Shown: positions 33,702 to 43,703, counted from the stretch's first letter. The stretch is 64,000 nt of DNA from Pseudomonas sp. F(2018) (GCF_005508865.1 NZ_SCOM01000003.1:62001-126000), one strand, 5' to 3'. Numbers and translations: made by a program. The notes: generated by a model from the sequence alone, not told the origin.

Positions 33702-35480
33702 TCAGAACTGAGCGGCGTCCAGCAGATACAGCGACTCGCTACCGGCCTTGACCGAGGCGGTCAGCGAGTGGATACGCGGCAGCAGGCGGGCGAAGAAGAA
33801 GCGCGCGGTGCCCAGCTTGCTCACGTAGAACTCGTCGTCGCCCTGCTTGGCCAGTGCGGCACGGGCCATCAGCGCCCAGACGTAGGCGTAGGCGGTGTAG
33901 CCGAACACCTGCAGGTACTCGACCGACGCGGCGCCGATCTCGTTCGGGTTGGTCTTGGCCTGGGCGATGACCCAAGCGGTCAGCTCGTCGAGGTTGGCGA
34001 TGGCGGCTTTCAGCGGCTCGGTGAACTCGCCCAGCGATGCATCGGCGCTGCCGATGAAGGCCTTCACTTCATCGCTGAAGTGCTTGTAGAAGCTGCCGCC
34101 GCTGCCGACGATCTTGCGGCCCATCAGGTCCAGCGACTGGATGCCGTTGGTGCCTTCGTAGATCTGGGTGATGCGGCAGTCGCGGATCAGCTGCTCCTGG
34201 CCCCACTCACGGACGAAGCCGTGACCGCCGAAGATCTGCTGGCCGTGGATGGTGGTTTCCAGGCCCATGTCGGTGAGGAAGGCCTTGGCCACCGGCGTCA
34301 GCAGGGCGACCAGTTCTTCGGCGCGCTTACGGGTGTCCTTGTCTTCGCTGTACTTGGCGGTGTCCAGCTGCATGGCGACGTAGCTGGAGAAGGCGCGACC
34401 GCCCTCGTTCAGCGCCTTCATGGTCAGCAGCATGCGGCGCACGTCCGGATGCACGATGATCGGGTCGGCGGCCTTGTCCTTGTTCACCGGACCGGTCGGG
34501 GCGCGGCTCTGAATGCGGTCGCGGGCGTACTCGATGGCGCTCTGGTAGGAACGCTCGCCCAGGGCCAGGCCCTGGATGCCGACGCCCAGACGCTCGTAGT
34601 TCATCATGGTGAACATGGCGTTGAGGCCCTTGTTCGGCTCGTCGACGATCCAGCCGGTGGCGCCGTCGAAGTTCATCACGCAGGTGGCCGAGGCCTTGAT
34701 GCCCATCTTGTGCTCAATCGAGCCGCAGGACAGCGAGTTCTTCTCGCCCAGCGAGCCATCGGCATTGACCATGACCTTGGGTACCAGGAACAGCGAGATG
34801 CCTTTCGGACCGGCCGGGGCGTCCGGCAGCTTGGCCAGCACCAGGTGGACGATGTTCTCGGTCAGGTCGTGCTCGCCACCGGTGATGAAGATCTTGGTGC
34901 CGGAAATCTTGTAGCTGCCATCGGCCTGAGGTTCGGCCTTGGTGCGGATGATGCCCAGGTCGGTGCCGGCGTGCGGCTCGGTCAGGCACATGGAGCCGGC
35001 CCAGACGCCGGAATACATGTTCGGCAGGTACTGCTGCTTCAGCTCTTCGCTGGCGTGGTTGAGGATCGACAGGCAGGCGCCGGCGGTCAGCATCGGGTAC
35101 AGGCCGAAGGACAGGTTGGCCGAGTTGACCATTTCCTCGACCTGGGCACCGATCACTTTCGGCATGCCCATGCCGCCGAACTCCGGCGCGCCGCCAACAC
35201 CAACCCAGCCGCCTTCGGCGTAGGTCTGGTAGGCCTCGGGGAAGCCGGCCGGGGTTTTCACCACGCCGTTGGTCCAGGAGCAGCCTTCTTCGTCGCCGCT
35301 GCGGTTCAGCGGGGCGATCACGCCACCGGTGACCTTGCCGGCTTCTTCGAGGATCGCGGCAGCGGTGTCTTCGTCGACCACTTCGGCCAGACCGGGCAGC
35401 TGGGCCCAGAGTTTGGAGACCTCGAAGACTTCATTGAGAACGAAGCGCATGTCGCGCAGGGGAGCTTTGTAGTCGGCCAT
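33702..35480 (-). CDS. acyl-CoA dehydrogenase (large C-terminally extended FadE type)
   Basis: A 592-residue flavoprotein of the extended acyl-CoA dehydrogenase family related to P. aeruginosa PA0506-PA0508 and to DmdC. The N-terminal helical domain starts MADYKAPLRDMRFVLNEVF. The middle beta domain contains MCLTEPHAGTDLG and SGTKIFITGGEHDLTEN. The C-terminal helical domain has the catalytic glutamate region ITQIYEGTNGIQSLDLMGRK. It performs FAD-dependent trans-2,3-dehydrogenation in beta-oxidation, passing electrons to ETF. Chain length is not readable from sequence. Its paralogue is at 37063-38868, separated by a diguanylate cyclase gene. Confidence 0.93.
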   Translation of the reverse strand: MADYKAPLRDMRFVLNEVFEVSKLWAQLPGLAEVVDEDTAAAILEEAGKVTGGVIAPLNRSGDEEGCSWTNGVVKTPAGFPEAYQTYAEGGWVGVGGAPEFGGMGMPKVIGAQVEEMVNSANLSFGLYPMLTAGACLSILNHASEELKQQYLPNMYSGVWAGSMCLTEPHAGTDLGIIRTKAEPQADGSYKISGTKIFITGGEHDLTENIVHLVLAKLPDAPAGPKGISLFLVPKVMVNADGSLGEKNSLSCGSIEHKMGIKASATCVMNFDGATGWIVDEPNKGLNAMFTMMNYERLGVGIQGLALGERSYQSAIEYARDRIQSRAPTGPVNKDKAADPIIVHPDVRRMLLTMKALNEGGRAFSSYVAMQLDTAKYSEDKDTRKRAEELVALLTPVAKAFLTDMGLETTIHGQQIFGGHGFVREWGQEQLIRDCRITQIYEGTNGIQSLDLMGRKIVGSGGSFYKHFSDEVKAFIGSADASLGEFTEPLKAAIANLDELTAWVIAQAKTNPNEIGAASVEYLQVFGYTAYAYVWALMARAALAKQGDDEFYVSKLGTARFFFARLLPRIHSLTASVKAGSESLYLLDAAQF

Positions 35481-35603
35481 GGAGCGATCCTCGGGAGCAA
35501 CGAAACGGCCGACGATCCGGCCGATCCAACATGCTCCGGAGTCTATCTGAACACCAATTTAGGACATAGGTTCTAGTTGTGAACCAATGGTCACCAATCG
35601 TTC

Positions 35604-36896
35604 TCACTCGGCCGCAGCCTTGACCCGCACCGCGCCGCGGCGATTCTCGCCCTGGGCCACCACGCAATTGCGGCCGGCCCTCTTGGCCGCGTAGAGCGCC
35701 TTGTCGGCGCAGCGGATCACCTCGTCGGCCGTGCGCTGCTGCAGCTCGCGCTCGGCCACGCCGATGCTGATGGTCACCGACACGCTGGCCGCGCCACTCG
35801 CGCGCCGGCGCTGGCGGCCTTCCTTGTTGTCCTTCGGCCGCTGCTGCTTGTCGCGCAGTTGCAGCGGATAGTTCTCCACCGCCAGACGCACGGCCTCCAG
35901 GTGCTGGCGGCAGTCTTCGATGGACTTGCCGGGGAACACCAGGGTGAACTCCTCGCCGCCGTAGCGATAGGCCTTGCCACCGCCGCCCACCTTGCGCAGC
36001 TGACTGGCAACCAGGCGCAGTACCTGGTCGCCGACGTCGTGGCCGTGGGTGTCGTTGAATTTCTTGAAGTGGTCGACGTCGGCCATGGCGATCACATAGC
36101 TGCGCCCTAGGCGTTCCAGGCGATCGTTCAGCGCGCGCCGTCCGGGCAGGCCGGTGAGCTCGTCGCGGTAGGCCATCTGGTAGGCCTCGTGGACCACGGC
36201 GGCAACCAGCATCAGCATCACCAGGCTGCTCATCACCTGCAGCGCATGCGGCAGGATGAAAGTGTTGGGCAGCATCCACAGCAGGCCGATCAGCCCCAGC
36301 AGCACGGCGGCATGCAGCGGGCGGGGCTGGCGCAGGTACTGCACCAGCAGCAGCACGCCGGCGATCAGGAACAGCGGGTAGGACAGCTGGATCAGGCTCA
36401 TCCACTGGCCATGCCAGAGCGGCCAGTGGATCTCCGCCAACCAGGCCTGCAGGCCCTGGGGGAAGCGCCGCGCCAGGGCCAGAGCGGTGCCGCCGATGGC
36501 CAGCAGTACGGCGGCGCGGGCGACCATGTCCTGCAGCAGGTGGCTGCGCTCGCGCCAGGCGCCGTAAAGGCCATAGAGCAGCGGCAGCAGCAGGCTGCAC
36601 AGGTGGAACATCAGCGCCGCGTCTTCGCGCACCTTGCCGTGCTCGCGGAAATGGTCGGTCTGGGTATCCAGCAGGAAATAGCCGAGGTAGACCACCACCA
36701 GCAACGACAACTCGCGCTGGCGGCCATAGACCACGCAGAAGGCGCCGCCGAGCAGCAGGAGCAGGGTCGGCAACACGTTAAATAGCGACAGGAAGAATTC
36801 GTTGAGCTCGCTCATGCGCGCGACCAGCAGCCCGGCGACCAGCAGCGGCAGCGCGGTCAGCAGATGATCGGGGCGGTAGGCGGCGAGACGCGACAC
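35604..36896 (-). CDS. membrane-bound diguanylate cyclase (GGDEF)
   Basis: A roughly 430-residue protein with about seven N-terminal membrane helices (LLTALPLLVAGLLVA to VMLMLVAAVVHEAYQ) and a C-terminal GGDEF domain that makes cyclic di-GMP. The active motif is RYGGEEF, so it should be active. No RxxD inhibitory site is present in the residues before it. A basic insertion (DKQQRPKDNKEGRQRRR) lies before VTISIGVAER. I chose GTG 36896, which has GGAG eight bases upstream; ATGs at 36938 and 36971 are possible. Its position between two fatty-acid oxidation genes is unusual. Confidence 0.85.
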   Translation of the reverse strand: MSRLAAYRPDHLLTALPLLVAGLLVARMSELNEFFLSLFNVLPTLLLLLGGAFCVVYGRQRELSLLVVVYLGYFLLDTQTDHFREHGKVREDAALMFHLCSLLLPLLYGLYGAWRERSHLLQDMVARAAVLLAIGGTALALARRFPQGLQAWLAEIHWPLWHGQWMSLIQLSYPLFLIAGVLLLVQYLRQPRPLHAAVLLGLIGLLWMLPNTFILPHALQVMSSLVMLMLVAAVVHEAYQMAYRDELTGLPGRRALNDRLERLGRSYVIAMADVDHFKKFNDTHGHDVGDQVLRLVASQLRKVGGGGKAYRYGGEEFTLVFPGKSIEDCRQHLEAVRLAVENYPLQLRDKQQRPKDNKEGRQRRRASGAASVSVTISIGVAERELQQRTADEVIRCADKALYAAKRAGRNCVVAQGENRRGAVRVKAAAE

Positions 36897-37012
36897 TTCA
36901 GATTCTCCAGCCCGCAAAGCAGGAGCGGGACGCGGCATTTTGCCTGTATCGCGAACAAAGGGCAGCGGCAATCGTTCGCATTCTGTCGACTCGCCTTTTT
37001 CCGGACCAAAAA

Positions 37013-37038
37013 AAACCGCGACCCGGGGGCCGCGGTTT
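37013..37038 (-). terminator. intrinsic terminator of the acyl-CoA dehydrogenase gene at 37063
   Basis: On the minus strand AAACCGCG and CGCGGTTT form an 8-bp stem around a GC-rich loop, followed by about eight T. It lies 25 bases after the stop codon. Confidence 0.85.
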
Positions 37039-37062
37039 CTCTGACCTGAGGTCGGAGCGGAC

Positions 37063-38868
37063 TTAGTAGCCCAGAGCGAAGTGCTCTTCGTCCATTTCCA
37101 TCAGGTTGCTGGCGCCGGACAGCATGGTGGCGACGTGAGTACGGGTACGCGGCAGGATGCGCTCGAAGTAGAAGCGAGCGGTCTGCAGCTTGGCCTTGTA
37201 GAAAGCCTCGTCCTCGGTGCCGGCAGCGATCTTCTCGGCAGCCAGGCGCGCCATGTCGGCCCAGAAGTAGGCCAGGCAGGCGTAACCGGAGTACATCAGG
37301 TAGTCCACCGAGGCGGCACCGACTTCTTCGCGGTCTTTCATCGCGGCCATGCCCACTTTCATGGTCAGGTCGCCCCACTCCTTGTTCAGCTGGGCCAGCG
37401 GTGCGACCAGGCCTTTGATGGCCTCGTTGCCTTCGTTGGCCTGGCAGAACTTGTGCACGATCTTGGTGAAGCCTTTCAGGGCTTCGCCTTGGGTCATCAG
37501 CACTTTACGGCCGAGCAGGTCGAGGGCCTGAACACCGGTGGTGCCTTCGTACAGGCAGGAGATGCGGCTGTCGCGCACGTTCTGCTCCATGCCCCACTCG
37601 GCGATGAAGCCGTGGCCACCGTAGATCTGCACGCCGTGGTTGGCGGCTTCGAAGCCGACTTCGGTCATGAAGGCCTTGGCGATCGGAGTCAGGAAGGCCA
37701 GCATCGCGTCGGCGGCTTTCTTCTCTTCTTCGTCCTGGCTGTACTTGACGATGTCGACCTGCTTGGCGGTGAAGTACACCATCGCGCGGTTGCCTTCGGC
37801 GAAGGCCTTCATGGTCAGCAGCATGCGACGCACGTCCGGGTGGACGATGATCGGGTCAGCAGCCTTGTCCGGAGCTTTCGGGCCGGTCAGGGAACGCATC
37901 TGCAGACGCTCGCGGGCATACTTGATGCCGCCCTGGAAGGCGATTTCGGCGTGGGCCAGGCCCTGCAGAGCGGTACCCAGGCGAGCAGTGTTCATGAAGG
38001 TGAACATGCAGTTCAGGCCTTTGTTGGCCGGGCCGATCAGGTAGCCGGTAGCGCCGTCGAAGTTCATCACGCAGGTGGCGTTGCCATGGATGCCCATCTT
38101 GTGCTCCAGGGAGCCACAGGAAACGGCGTTACGCGAGCCAACGCTGCCATCGGCATTGACGTTGAACTTCGGCACGATGAACAGGGAGATGCCCTTGGTG
38201 CCTTGCGGGGCGTCGGGCAGGCGGGCCAGCACGATGTGGACAATGTTATCGACCATGTCGTGTTCGCCGGCGGAGATGAAGATCTTGGTACCGGATACCT
38301 TGTAGGAACCGTCAGCCTGCGGCTCGGCCTTGGTGCGCAGCATGCCCAGGTCGGTACCGCAGTGCGGCTCGGTCAGGCACATGGTGCCGGTCCACTCGCC
38401 GGATACCAGCTTGGTCAGGTAGGTGTGCTTCTGCTCGTCGGTGCCGTGGGCTTCGATGGTGTTCATCGCGCCGTGGGACAGGCCGGGGTACATGCCCCAG
38501 GACCAGTTGGCTTCGCCGACCATCTCGCTCAGGGCCAGGCCCAGGGATTCCGGCAGGCCTTGGCCGCCGTGGTCAACGTTGTGCGCCAGGCTCGGCCAGC
38601 CGCCTTCGACGAACTGCTGGTAGGCTTCCTTGAAGCCGGTGGGGGTCTTCACACCGGACTCGGACCAGGTGCAGCCCTCGAGGTCACCAACACGGTTCAG
38701 CGGAGCGATGACTTGCTCACAGAACTTGGCGCCTTCTTCCAGAATGGCGCTGACCATGTCCGGGGTGGCGTCTTGGCAGCCAGGCAGGCTCTGATAGTGC
38801 GCTTCGTAGCCGAGCAGTTCGTCGCGAACGAAGCGGATATCACGCAAGGGGGCCTTGTACTCAGGCAT
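37063..38868 (-). CDS. acyl-CoA dehydrogenase (large C-terminally extended FadE type)
   Basis: A 601-residue paralogue of the enzyme at 33702-35480, beginning [28 protein letters not shown]. Both retain the FAD/acyl segments [13 protein letters not shown] and [17 protein letters not shown] and the active region [16 protein letters not shown]. It is a probable fatty acid beta-oxidation dehydrogenase. A PsrA-type operator lies 107 bases upstream of its start (38975-38988); in P. aeruginosa PsrA represses such genes until long-chain fatty acids are present. Confidence 0.94.
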   Translation of the reverse strand: MPEYKAPLRDIRFVRDELLGYEAHYQSLPGCQDATPDMVSAILEEGAKFCEQVIAPLNRVGDLEGCTWSESGVKTPTGFKEAYQQFVEGGWPSLAHNVDHGGQGLPESLGLALSEMVGEANWSWGMYPGLSHGAMNTIEAHGTDEQKHTYLTKLVSGEWTGTMCLTEPHCGTDLGMLRTKAEPQADGSYKVSGTKIFISAGEHDMVDNIVHIVLARLPDAPQGTKGISLFIVPKFNVNADGSVGSRNAVSCGSLEHKMGIHGNATCVMNFDGATGYLIGPANKGLNCMFTFMNTARLGTALQGLAHAEIAFQGGIKYARERLQMRSLTGPKAPDKAADPIIVHPDVRRMLLTMKAFAEGNRAMVYFTAKQVDIVKYSQDEEEKKAADAMLAFLTPIAKAFMTEVGFEAANHGVQIYGGHGFIAEWGMEQNVRDSRISCLYEGTTGVQALDLLGRKVLMTQGEALKGFTKIVHKFCQANEGNEAIKGLVAPLAQLNKEWGDLTMKVGMAAMKDREEVGAASVDYLMYSGYACLAYFWADMARLAAEKIAAGTEDEAFYKAKLQTARFYFERILPRTRTHVATMLSGASNLMEMDEEHFALGY

Positions 38869-38974
38869 AGCGGTAAACCTCTACGGTGGATTCCTTAGTG
38901 TTAGGGTGACCGTCTAGAGCGGTCGTTCGCGGGATTTCTCCCGGCACCCGGCAGGCGAAAACCGGCCCGGCACT

Positions 38975-38988
38975 CAAACAAGCGTTTG
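38975..38988. promoter_or_regulatory. PsrA-type operator upstream of acyl-CoA dehydrogenase
   Basis: CAAAC-AAGC-GTTTG is a perfect match to the PsrA consensus (G/C)AAAC-N2-4-GTTTG/C. It is 107 bases before the dehydrogenase start on the minus strand. PsrA is a TetR-type repressor relieved by long-chain fatty acids. The match and gene context agree. Confidence 0.8.
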
Positions 38989-39037
38989 AAACATACGTTT
39001 ACGCCCTACCCTTGTCAAGCACCCCCGGGGAAGCACT

Positions 39038-39781
39038 TCAGACCTGCAGGTCGACCGCCGGGAGCGGAGCCTGCAACTGGGCCAGACGCAGATACAGATC
39101 AAGCTTAGGTGGCGCCGCCGCAGCCTGCTGCGGCTTTTCCTCTTCTTCGCTGGCGGCCTTCTCTTCCTCTTCGGCCAACTGCTCCTCGCGCCGAGTGGCA
39201 CGCTCTTCGGCGGCGGCAAGCGCCTCCTCGCGACGCAACTCACCCAGCTCGGTACGGGCCTGGGTGGCCTGCGCCGCGGCTTCGGCGGCGACGCGCAGAT
39301 CCTGGGCGGAAGGCTCGGCAGGCGCCAACGCGGCGCGCTGCACCAGCTCCATCTTGCGCAGGGTGGCTTCCGGGTCGCCGGGAATGGGGCTGGTGTCGAT
39401 GCTGACTTCGCCACCGACGGCGTAGCTCTTGCCGTCCGGGCCGCGCTTGAAGGTATAGGTGGGGGCGCCGGCATAAGAGCCGCCGACCGAGGCATGGGCC
39501 TGCTCGTGAGCGCGCACTTCGCGGTCGCGGCTGGCCAGGTCGGCGATCTCCAGCTGCTCCTGACGCAGCTGCTGGGTTTCGCGCGGGGATTCTTCCTCGC
39601 CTTCGCCATCGGTGCGCGCCGGGCTCTGCGCCTCGTCACGCAGCTCGGTGGATTCGCCAGTGGCTTTAAGTGGTTCGGCGGCGGGATCGGCGGGGCGGGA
39701 AAGCTCGGACGAAGGAGTCCTGGCCGCCTGGGACGACGGCAGGGGCGCAGCGTAGGTCATGGCGCTGCCGATCTGCATCAC
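39038..39781 (-). CDS. SprA-related putative metalloprotease-like protein
   Basis: A 247-residue protein of the SprA-related (CJM1_0395) family. The signature is [48 protein letters not shown] resembles an HExxH zinc site. The N-terminal 90 residues are low complexity and the C-terminus is a long acidic/basic coiled coil ([24 protein letters not shown]). No signal peptide is obvious. Activity has not been shown for the family to my knowledge. MM at the start leaves one codon of uncertainty. Confidence 0.8.
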   Translation of the reverse strand: MMQIGSAMTYAAPLPSSQAARTPSSELSRPADPAAEPLKATGESTELRDEAQSPARTDGEGEEESPRETQQLRQEQLEIADLASRDREVRAHEQAHASVGGSYAGAPTYTFKRGPDGKSYAVGGEVSIDTSPIPGDPEATLRKMELVQRAALAPAEPSAQDLRVAAEAAAQATQARTELGELRREEALAAAEERATRREEQLAEEEEKAASEEEEKPQQAAAAPPKLDLYLRLAQLQAPLPAVDLQV

Positions 39782-39837
39782 ACCCCTCCTCGCCCGATCG
39801 GGCGAGCCCTCTGATTACTGCTACGCCGACAGCCCTG

Positions 39838-40134
39838 TCAGGCGCGGGTATCGATCAGCGTGCCGAGCACTTCGTCGGCGGTTTCCACTACCCGAGCGCT
39901 GGCCTGCACTTCGTTGCGACCCTGGGTCAGGCCTACCAGGCTCTCGGCCAGGTCGGGCTGGCGATTGGCGAGCGCCTCCGGATTGGGCTCGACCTGCTGG
40001 GTCGGCGGAGTCTCGCTCGGCTGCTGCACCGGCAGGGTGTTGCTGGCGATCTCGCTGGCGGCCTGGTCGACACGACGTTGCCCGGCCTGGATGCCACTGA
40101 GGCCAGCGCTGAAGGCGTTACCGGAGATTTGCAT
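39838..40134 (-). CDS. miniature flagellar rod/hook-like protein of unknown role
   Basis: A 98-residue protein from ATG 40134. The N-terminus MQISGNAFSAGLSGIQAGQRRVDQAASEIASNTL resembles the first helix of flagellar axial proteins (FlgB/FlgG type). The C-terminus EVQASARVVETADEVLGTLIDTRA resembles their last helix (NAKVIKTADEMLGTLL). The central domain that lies between these helices in real rod and hook proteins is absent. It could be a minimal assembly-competent relative or a decayed descendant. No flagellar genes are in the window. Confidence 0.7.
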   Translation of the reverse strand: MQISGNAFSAGLSGIQAGQRRVDQAASEIASNTLPVQQPSETPPTQQVEPNPEALANRQPDLAESLVGLTQGRNEVQASARVVETADEVLGTLIDTRA

Positions 40135-40230
40135 GGTGGTGACTCCCTGACGGGGACAGACTCGTGCGGACAATTGAAGCAGAAAATGCTCAAAAAACGT
40201 ACAAGCAAAGCGTTATGGCCGATCAGCGGC

Positions 40231-40920
40231 TTATAGCGCGGCGCTTAACGGTCGCAGATCGAGATGCGTGGCCACTGCCGCGGGCGTCGCCGCCGCCAGA
40301 CGCGGCACCCGTCCGAGGCAGGGCGCCGGCAGGCGCTCGGCGAGGGTCGCCAGGTTCTCTTCGAGGCGCGAGGTCTGCGGGTCGACGATATTGGCCACCC
40401 AGCCGGCCAGGCGCAGGCCGTCGCGCTCGATGGCTTCGACGCTGAGCAGCGCATGGTTGATGCAGCCCAGGCGCACGCCGACCACCAGAATCACTGGCAG
40501 CCGTAATGCGATAGCGAGATCGGACAGATTCTCGCGCCCGGTCAGCGGCACCCGCCAGCCACCCGCGCCCTCGACCAGGGAGAAGTCCGCGCCTTTATCC
40601 AGCACCCGCCGTACCGCCGGCAGCAGCCGCGCCACGCTCAGCTCGACACCCGCCTCGCGCGCCGCCAGATGCGGGGCGATGGCGGGTTCGAAGGCAAATG
40701 GATTGACCTCGTCGTAGCCCAGCGCCAAGGAGCACTCGCCGAGCAGGGCCAGGGCATCGTCATTGCGCAGGCCAGCGACGGTCCGCACGCAGCCGGAGGC
40801 CACCGGCTTGGCTGCCGCCGTGCTCAGCCCGGCCTCGCGCGCTGCGTGCAGCAGGCCGGCAGCAATGGTGGTCTTGCCGACTTCAGTGTCAGTACCAGTG
40901 ACGAAGTATGCTCGGCTCAT
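40231..40920 (-). CDS. bioD: dethiobiotin synthetase
   Basis: A 229-residue ATP-dependent carboxylase that closes the ureido ring of dethiobiotin from 7,8-diaminopelargonate and CO2. The P-loop is GTDTEVGKTT with Lys16. Other family marks are AAKPVASGC and VEGAGGWRVPLTGRENLSDLA. It is the last gene of the leftward bioBFHCD operon. Its ATG overlaps the stop of a small remnant frame (ATGA at 40917-40920), so it is no longer directly joined to bioC. Confidence 0.97.
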   Translation of the reverse strand: MSRAYFVTGTDTEVGKTTIAAGLLHAAREAGLSTAAAKPVASGCVRTVAGLRNDDALALLGECSLALGYDEVNPFAFEPAIAPHLAAREAGVELSVARLLPAVRRVLDKGADFSLVEGAGGWRVPLTGRENLSDLAIALRLPVILVVGVRLGCINHALLSVEAIERDGLRLAGWVANIVDPQTSRLEENLATLAERLPAPCLGRVPRLAAATPAAVATHLDLRPLSAAL

Positions 40921-41018
40921 ACGCACATCCCCCCTCGCCATGGTCGAGCCGATGGTCTTGCCGGCTCTCTACCCAAGAGCAGGGTGTCAGTACCGGTGAC
41001 GAAACAGGCCTGGCTCAT
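40917..41018 (-). pseudogene. remnant duplicate of the bioD 5' end
   Basis: The frame starts ATG 41018, one base after the bioC stop, and encodes MSQACFVTGTDT, almost the same as the start of BioD (MSRAYFVTGTDT). After that the frame shifts, and the P-loop-like bases GGCAAGACCA survive out of frame. It ends in a stop codon overlapping the true bioD ATG. Thirty of the first 36 bases agree. It looks like a tandem duplication of the bioD start, followed by decay, that now works as a short upstream frame. Confidence 0.75.
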
Positions 41019-41019
41019 A

Positions 41020-41817
41020 TCAATCCTTGCGCAAAACGCCGTACACCACCTGATAGGTGGCCGGCAGGCCCTGGGGCTGGCGGAAGCGCTCGTAGGCCTC
41101 GACCAGGGCGCGCACCCGCGCCCGCCCGGTGAGGCCGCCCGGGCGCCCGGGGTTGAGGTTGTGCGCACCGAGGGCCTTGAGCTCGTGGGTCAGGGCGCGC
41201 AGATCGGGGAAGTGCAGCGTCCTGGCCCGGCGCTCCAGCGTCAGCAGCTGCATACCGCTGGCCACGCACAGCGCTTGGTAATCCTCGAAGCGGCGGAAGC
41301 GGTTGACGTGGACGAAGCCGTCCACCGCCTGCCAGCTGTCGCGCAGCTCCTGCAGGGTGCCCACGCACAGGCTGCTGAAGGCCAGTACTCCGCCCGATCG
41401 CAGCGTGCGTCGCGCCTCGTCCAGCACGGCGGCGAAGTCGCCACACCACTGCACGGCCAGGCTGGAATAGATCAGGTCGAGGCTGACATCGCGCAGCGGC
41501 AGGCGCTCGGCATCGCCGGCGACAAAGTGGCGGGCGCCGCCCTGGGGCCGCGCATGGCGCAGCATGCCCTCGGCCAGGTCCAGGGCCAGCCCGCTGCCCT
41601 GTGGGTAGCGCTCGGCCAGGCCACGGGTGAAGTAGCCAGTACCGCACCCCAGGTCCAGCCAGCGGGCGGGGGTCAGCGCCGGCAGGCGTGCCAGCAGCTC
41701 ATTGCCGACATCGCGCTGCAGCGCGGCGACGCCGTCATAGCTGTGCGCCGCGCGCGAGAAGGAGGCCGCGACCTGGCGCTTGTCCGGCAGGTCGCCCTGC
41801 TGCAGCGACTCAGACAT
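41020..41817 (-). CDS. bioC: malonyl-ACP O-methyltransferase BioC
   Basis: A 265-residue SAM methyltransferase that methylates malonyl-ACP to start pimelate synthesis. It begins [30 protein letters not shown] and has the SAM motif [17 protein letters not shown], then [10 protein letters not shown] and [13 protein letters not shown], all typical of BioC. It is encoded between bioH and bioD, overlapping bioH by eight bases. Confidence 0.96.
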   Translation of the reverse strand: MSESLQQGDLPDKRQVAASFSRAAHSYDGVAALQRDVGNELLARLPALTPARWLDLGCGTGYFTRGLAERYPQGSGLALDLAEGMLRHARPQGGARHFVAGDAERLPLRDVSLDLIYSSLAVQWCGDFAAVLDEARRTLRSGGVLAFSSLCVGTLQELRDSWQAVDGFVHVNRFRRFEDYQALCVASGMQLLTLERRARTLHFPDLRALTHELKALGAHNLNPGRPGGLTGRARVRALVEAYERFRQPQGLPATYQVVYGVLRKD

Positions 41818-42541
41818 CGCCGGCCTCGCCGAGGAAGGCCAGTATCGCCGCCGCTATCTCGTGCGGGCGCTCCAGCGGGAAGGCGTGGCTGACCTCCTCG
41901 ATCAGTCCCACCTCGATATCCGGCTGCAACATCAGCAGCTCGCCGGCCACTTCGGCCGGCACCAGGGCGTCGGCGCCGGCCAGCAGGTGCAGTTGCGGCC
42001 CGGCAAAGCGCTGCAGGGCGCTGCGCCCGTCGAAGTTGCCCAGCACCTCCAGCCCGGCCAGCAACACCTCGGCAGAAGCATGCGGGGCGGCGGCCTGCAG
42101 CTGACGGGCCAGGCCGCGGCCCTCGCTGGAGCCCTGGGTGCAGAGCAGACTGAAGCGTTTGAGGGTGGCCGCAGGATCGGCGCGGCAGCCATCGACGAAG
42201 GCATTGAAGGTGGCCTCATCCATGCCGAACGGCCAGTCCGAACCGGCGACGAAGCAGGGGTTGCTGGCCAGGGTCAGCAGGCCGCGGCAGCGTTCGCCAC
42301 GCAGGGCCGCAAGCTCGCTGGCGAGCATGCCGCCGAGGGACCAGCCGCCCAGCCAGGTATGCGGCGGCAAGCGCTCGTCCAGCTCCAGCAGCCAGTCGCG
42401 CGGCTCGCCACGGGTCAGCTCGGGCAGCGGCTCGATTTCCACCTTGAGCGTCGGAGCGAGGCCGCGCAGGGCCTCGGCCAGCACCTCCAGCGGCAGGCTG
42501 CCCAGGCCCCAGCCTGGCAGCAGGATCAGATGATTACGCAT
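41810..42541 (-). CDS. bioH: pimeloyl-ACP methyl ester carboxylesterase BioH
   Basis: A 243-residue alpha/beta-hydrolase that demethylates pimeloyl-ACP methyl ester to end chain elongation in biotin synthesis. It begins [21 protein letters not shown]. The nucleophile serine is in [10 protein letters not shown] and the histidine in [11 protein letters not shown]. It lies between bioF and bioC, overlapping both by eight bases, as in P. aeruginosa. Confidence 0.94.
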   Translation of the reverse strand: MRNHLILLPGWGLGSLPLEVLAEALRGLAPTLKVEIEPLPELTRGEPRDWLLELDERLPPHTWLGGWSLGGMLASELAALRGERCRGLLTLASNPCFVAGSDWPFGMDEATFNAFVDGCRADPAATLKRFSLLCTQGSSEGRGLARQLQAAAPHASAEVLLAGLEVLGNFDGRSALQRFAGPQLHLLAGADALVPAEVAGELLMLQPDIEVGLIEEVSHAFPLERPHEIAAAILAFLGEAGDV

Positions 42542-43703
42542 CGTGGTTCACCAACGGCCAGCATTCGGCCAGGGCATCGAGCAGGCGCTCCAGCTGCACC
42601 TCGCTGTGCAGCGCGGAGAGGGTCACCCGCAGGCGCGCACTGCCGGCCGGCACGGTGGGCGGACGAATGGCGCCGACCAGCAGGCCGCGCGCCATCAGCA
42701 GCGCGGAGAGCTGCAGCGCGCGCTCGCTGTCGCCGACCAGGATCGGCTGGATCGGCGTCGGGCTGTCCATCAGGCTCAGGCCGATCTCGGCGGCGCCGGC
42801 GCGGAATCGCGCGATCAGCTTGTTCAGATGTTCGCGGCGCCAGCTTTCCGTGCGCAGCACTTCCAGGCTCTTCAGCGTGGCGCAGGCCACGGCGGGCGGC
42901 TGGCTGGTGGTATAGATGTAGGGGCGGGCGAACTGGATCAGCGTCTCGATCAGCTCCTCGCTGCCGGCGACAAAGGCGCCGGCAGTGCCGAAGGCCTTGC
43001 CCAGGGTACCGACCAGTACCGGCACGTCATCCAAGCCCAGGCGGAAGTGCTCGACGATGCCGCCGCCGCTGGCGCCCAAAGGCCCGAAGCCGTGGGCGTC
43101 GTCGACCATCATCCAGGCGCCCTTGCTGCGGGCCTCGGCGCACAGGGTCGGCAGGTCGGCCAGGTCGCCGTCCATGCTGAACACGCCGTCGCTCACCACC
43201 AGGGTGTTGCCGGAGGCACCGTCCAGGCGCTTGCTCAGGCTCACCGCATCGTTGTGCAGGTAGCGCGAGAAGCGCGCGCCGGAGAGCAGGCCGGCATCCA
43301 GCAGCGAGGCGTGATTGAGGCGGTCTTCCAGCACCGTATCGCCCTGCCCCACCAGCGCCGTCACGGCGGCCAGGTTGGCCATGTAGCCGGTGGAGAACAG
43401 CAGCGCGCGCGGCCGGCCGGTGAACTCGGCCAGCGCCTCTTCCAGCTGGTGGTGCGGCGTGCTGTGGCCGATCACCAGGTGCGAGGCCCCGCCACCCACA
43501 CCCCAGCGCTCGGCGCCGGCGCGCATGGCCGCGGTCACCTCGGGGTGATTGGCCAGGCCCAGGTAGTCGTTGGAGCAGAAGGCCAGCAGCGCCTGACCAT
43601 CGACCACCACCTCCGGCCCTTGCGGGCCTTCCAGCAACGGGCGCTGGCGATAGAGGTGAGCGGCGCGGCGCTCGGCGAGGCGGGCGGCAAGATTGAAACT
43701 CAT
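42534..43703 (-). CDS. bioF: 8-amino-7-oxononanoate synthase
   Basis: A 389-residue PLP enzyme that condenses pimeloyl-ACP with L-alanine. The PLP lysine is in [13 protein letters not shown]. Other marks are [42 protein letters not shown] and [10 protein letters not shown]. Length is normal for BioF. A REP-containing gap of about 100 bases separates it from bioB, the only sizeable break in the operon. Confidence 0.96.
   Translation of the reverse strand: MSFNLAARLAERRAAHLYRQRPLLEGPQGPEVVVDGQALLAFCSNDYLGLANHPEVTAAMRAGAERWGVGGGASHLVIGHSTPHHQLEEALAEFTGRPRALLFSTGYMANLAAVTALVGQGDTVLEDRLNHASLLDAGLLSGARFSRYLHNDAVSLSKRLDGASGNTLVVSDGVFSMDGDLADLPTLCAEARSKGAWMMVDDAHGFGPLGASGGGIVEHFRLGLDDVPVLVGTLGKAFGTAGAFVAGSEELIETLIQFARPYIYTTSQPPAVACATLKSLEVLRTESWRREHLNKLIARFRAGAAEIGLSLMDSPTPIQPILVGDSERALQLSALLMARGLLVGAIRPPTVPAGSARLRVTLSALHSEVQLERLLDALAECWPLVNHDA

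Noticed and set aside
33534..35576. A 680-codon plus-strand frame, with a similar one at 37081-38898
   Set aside because: Both are mirror frames of the two acyl-CoA dehydrogenase genes; the two shadows resemble each other only because the real genes are paralogues.
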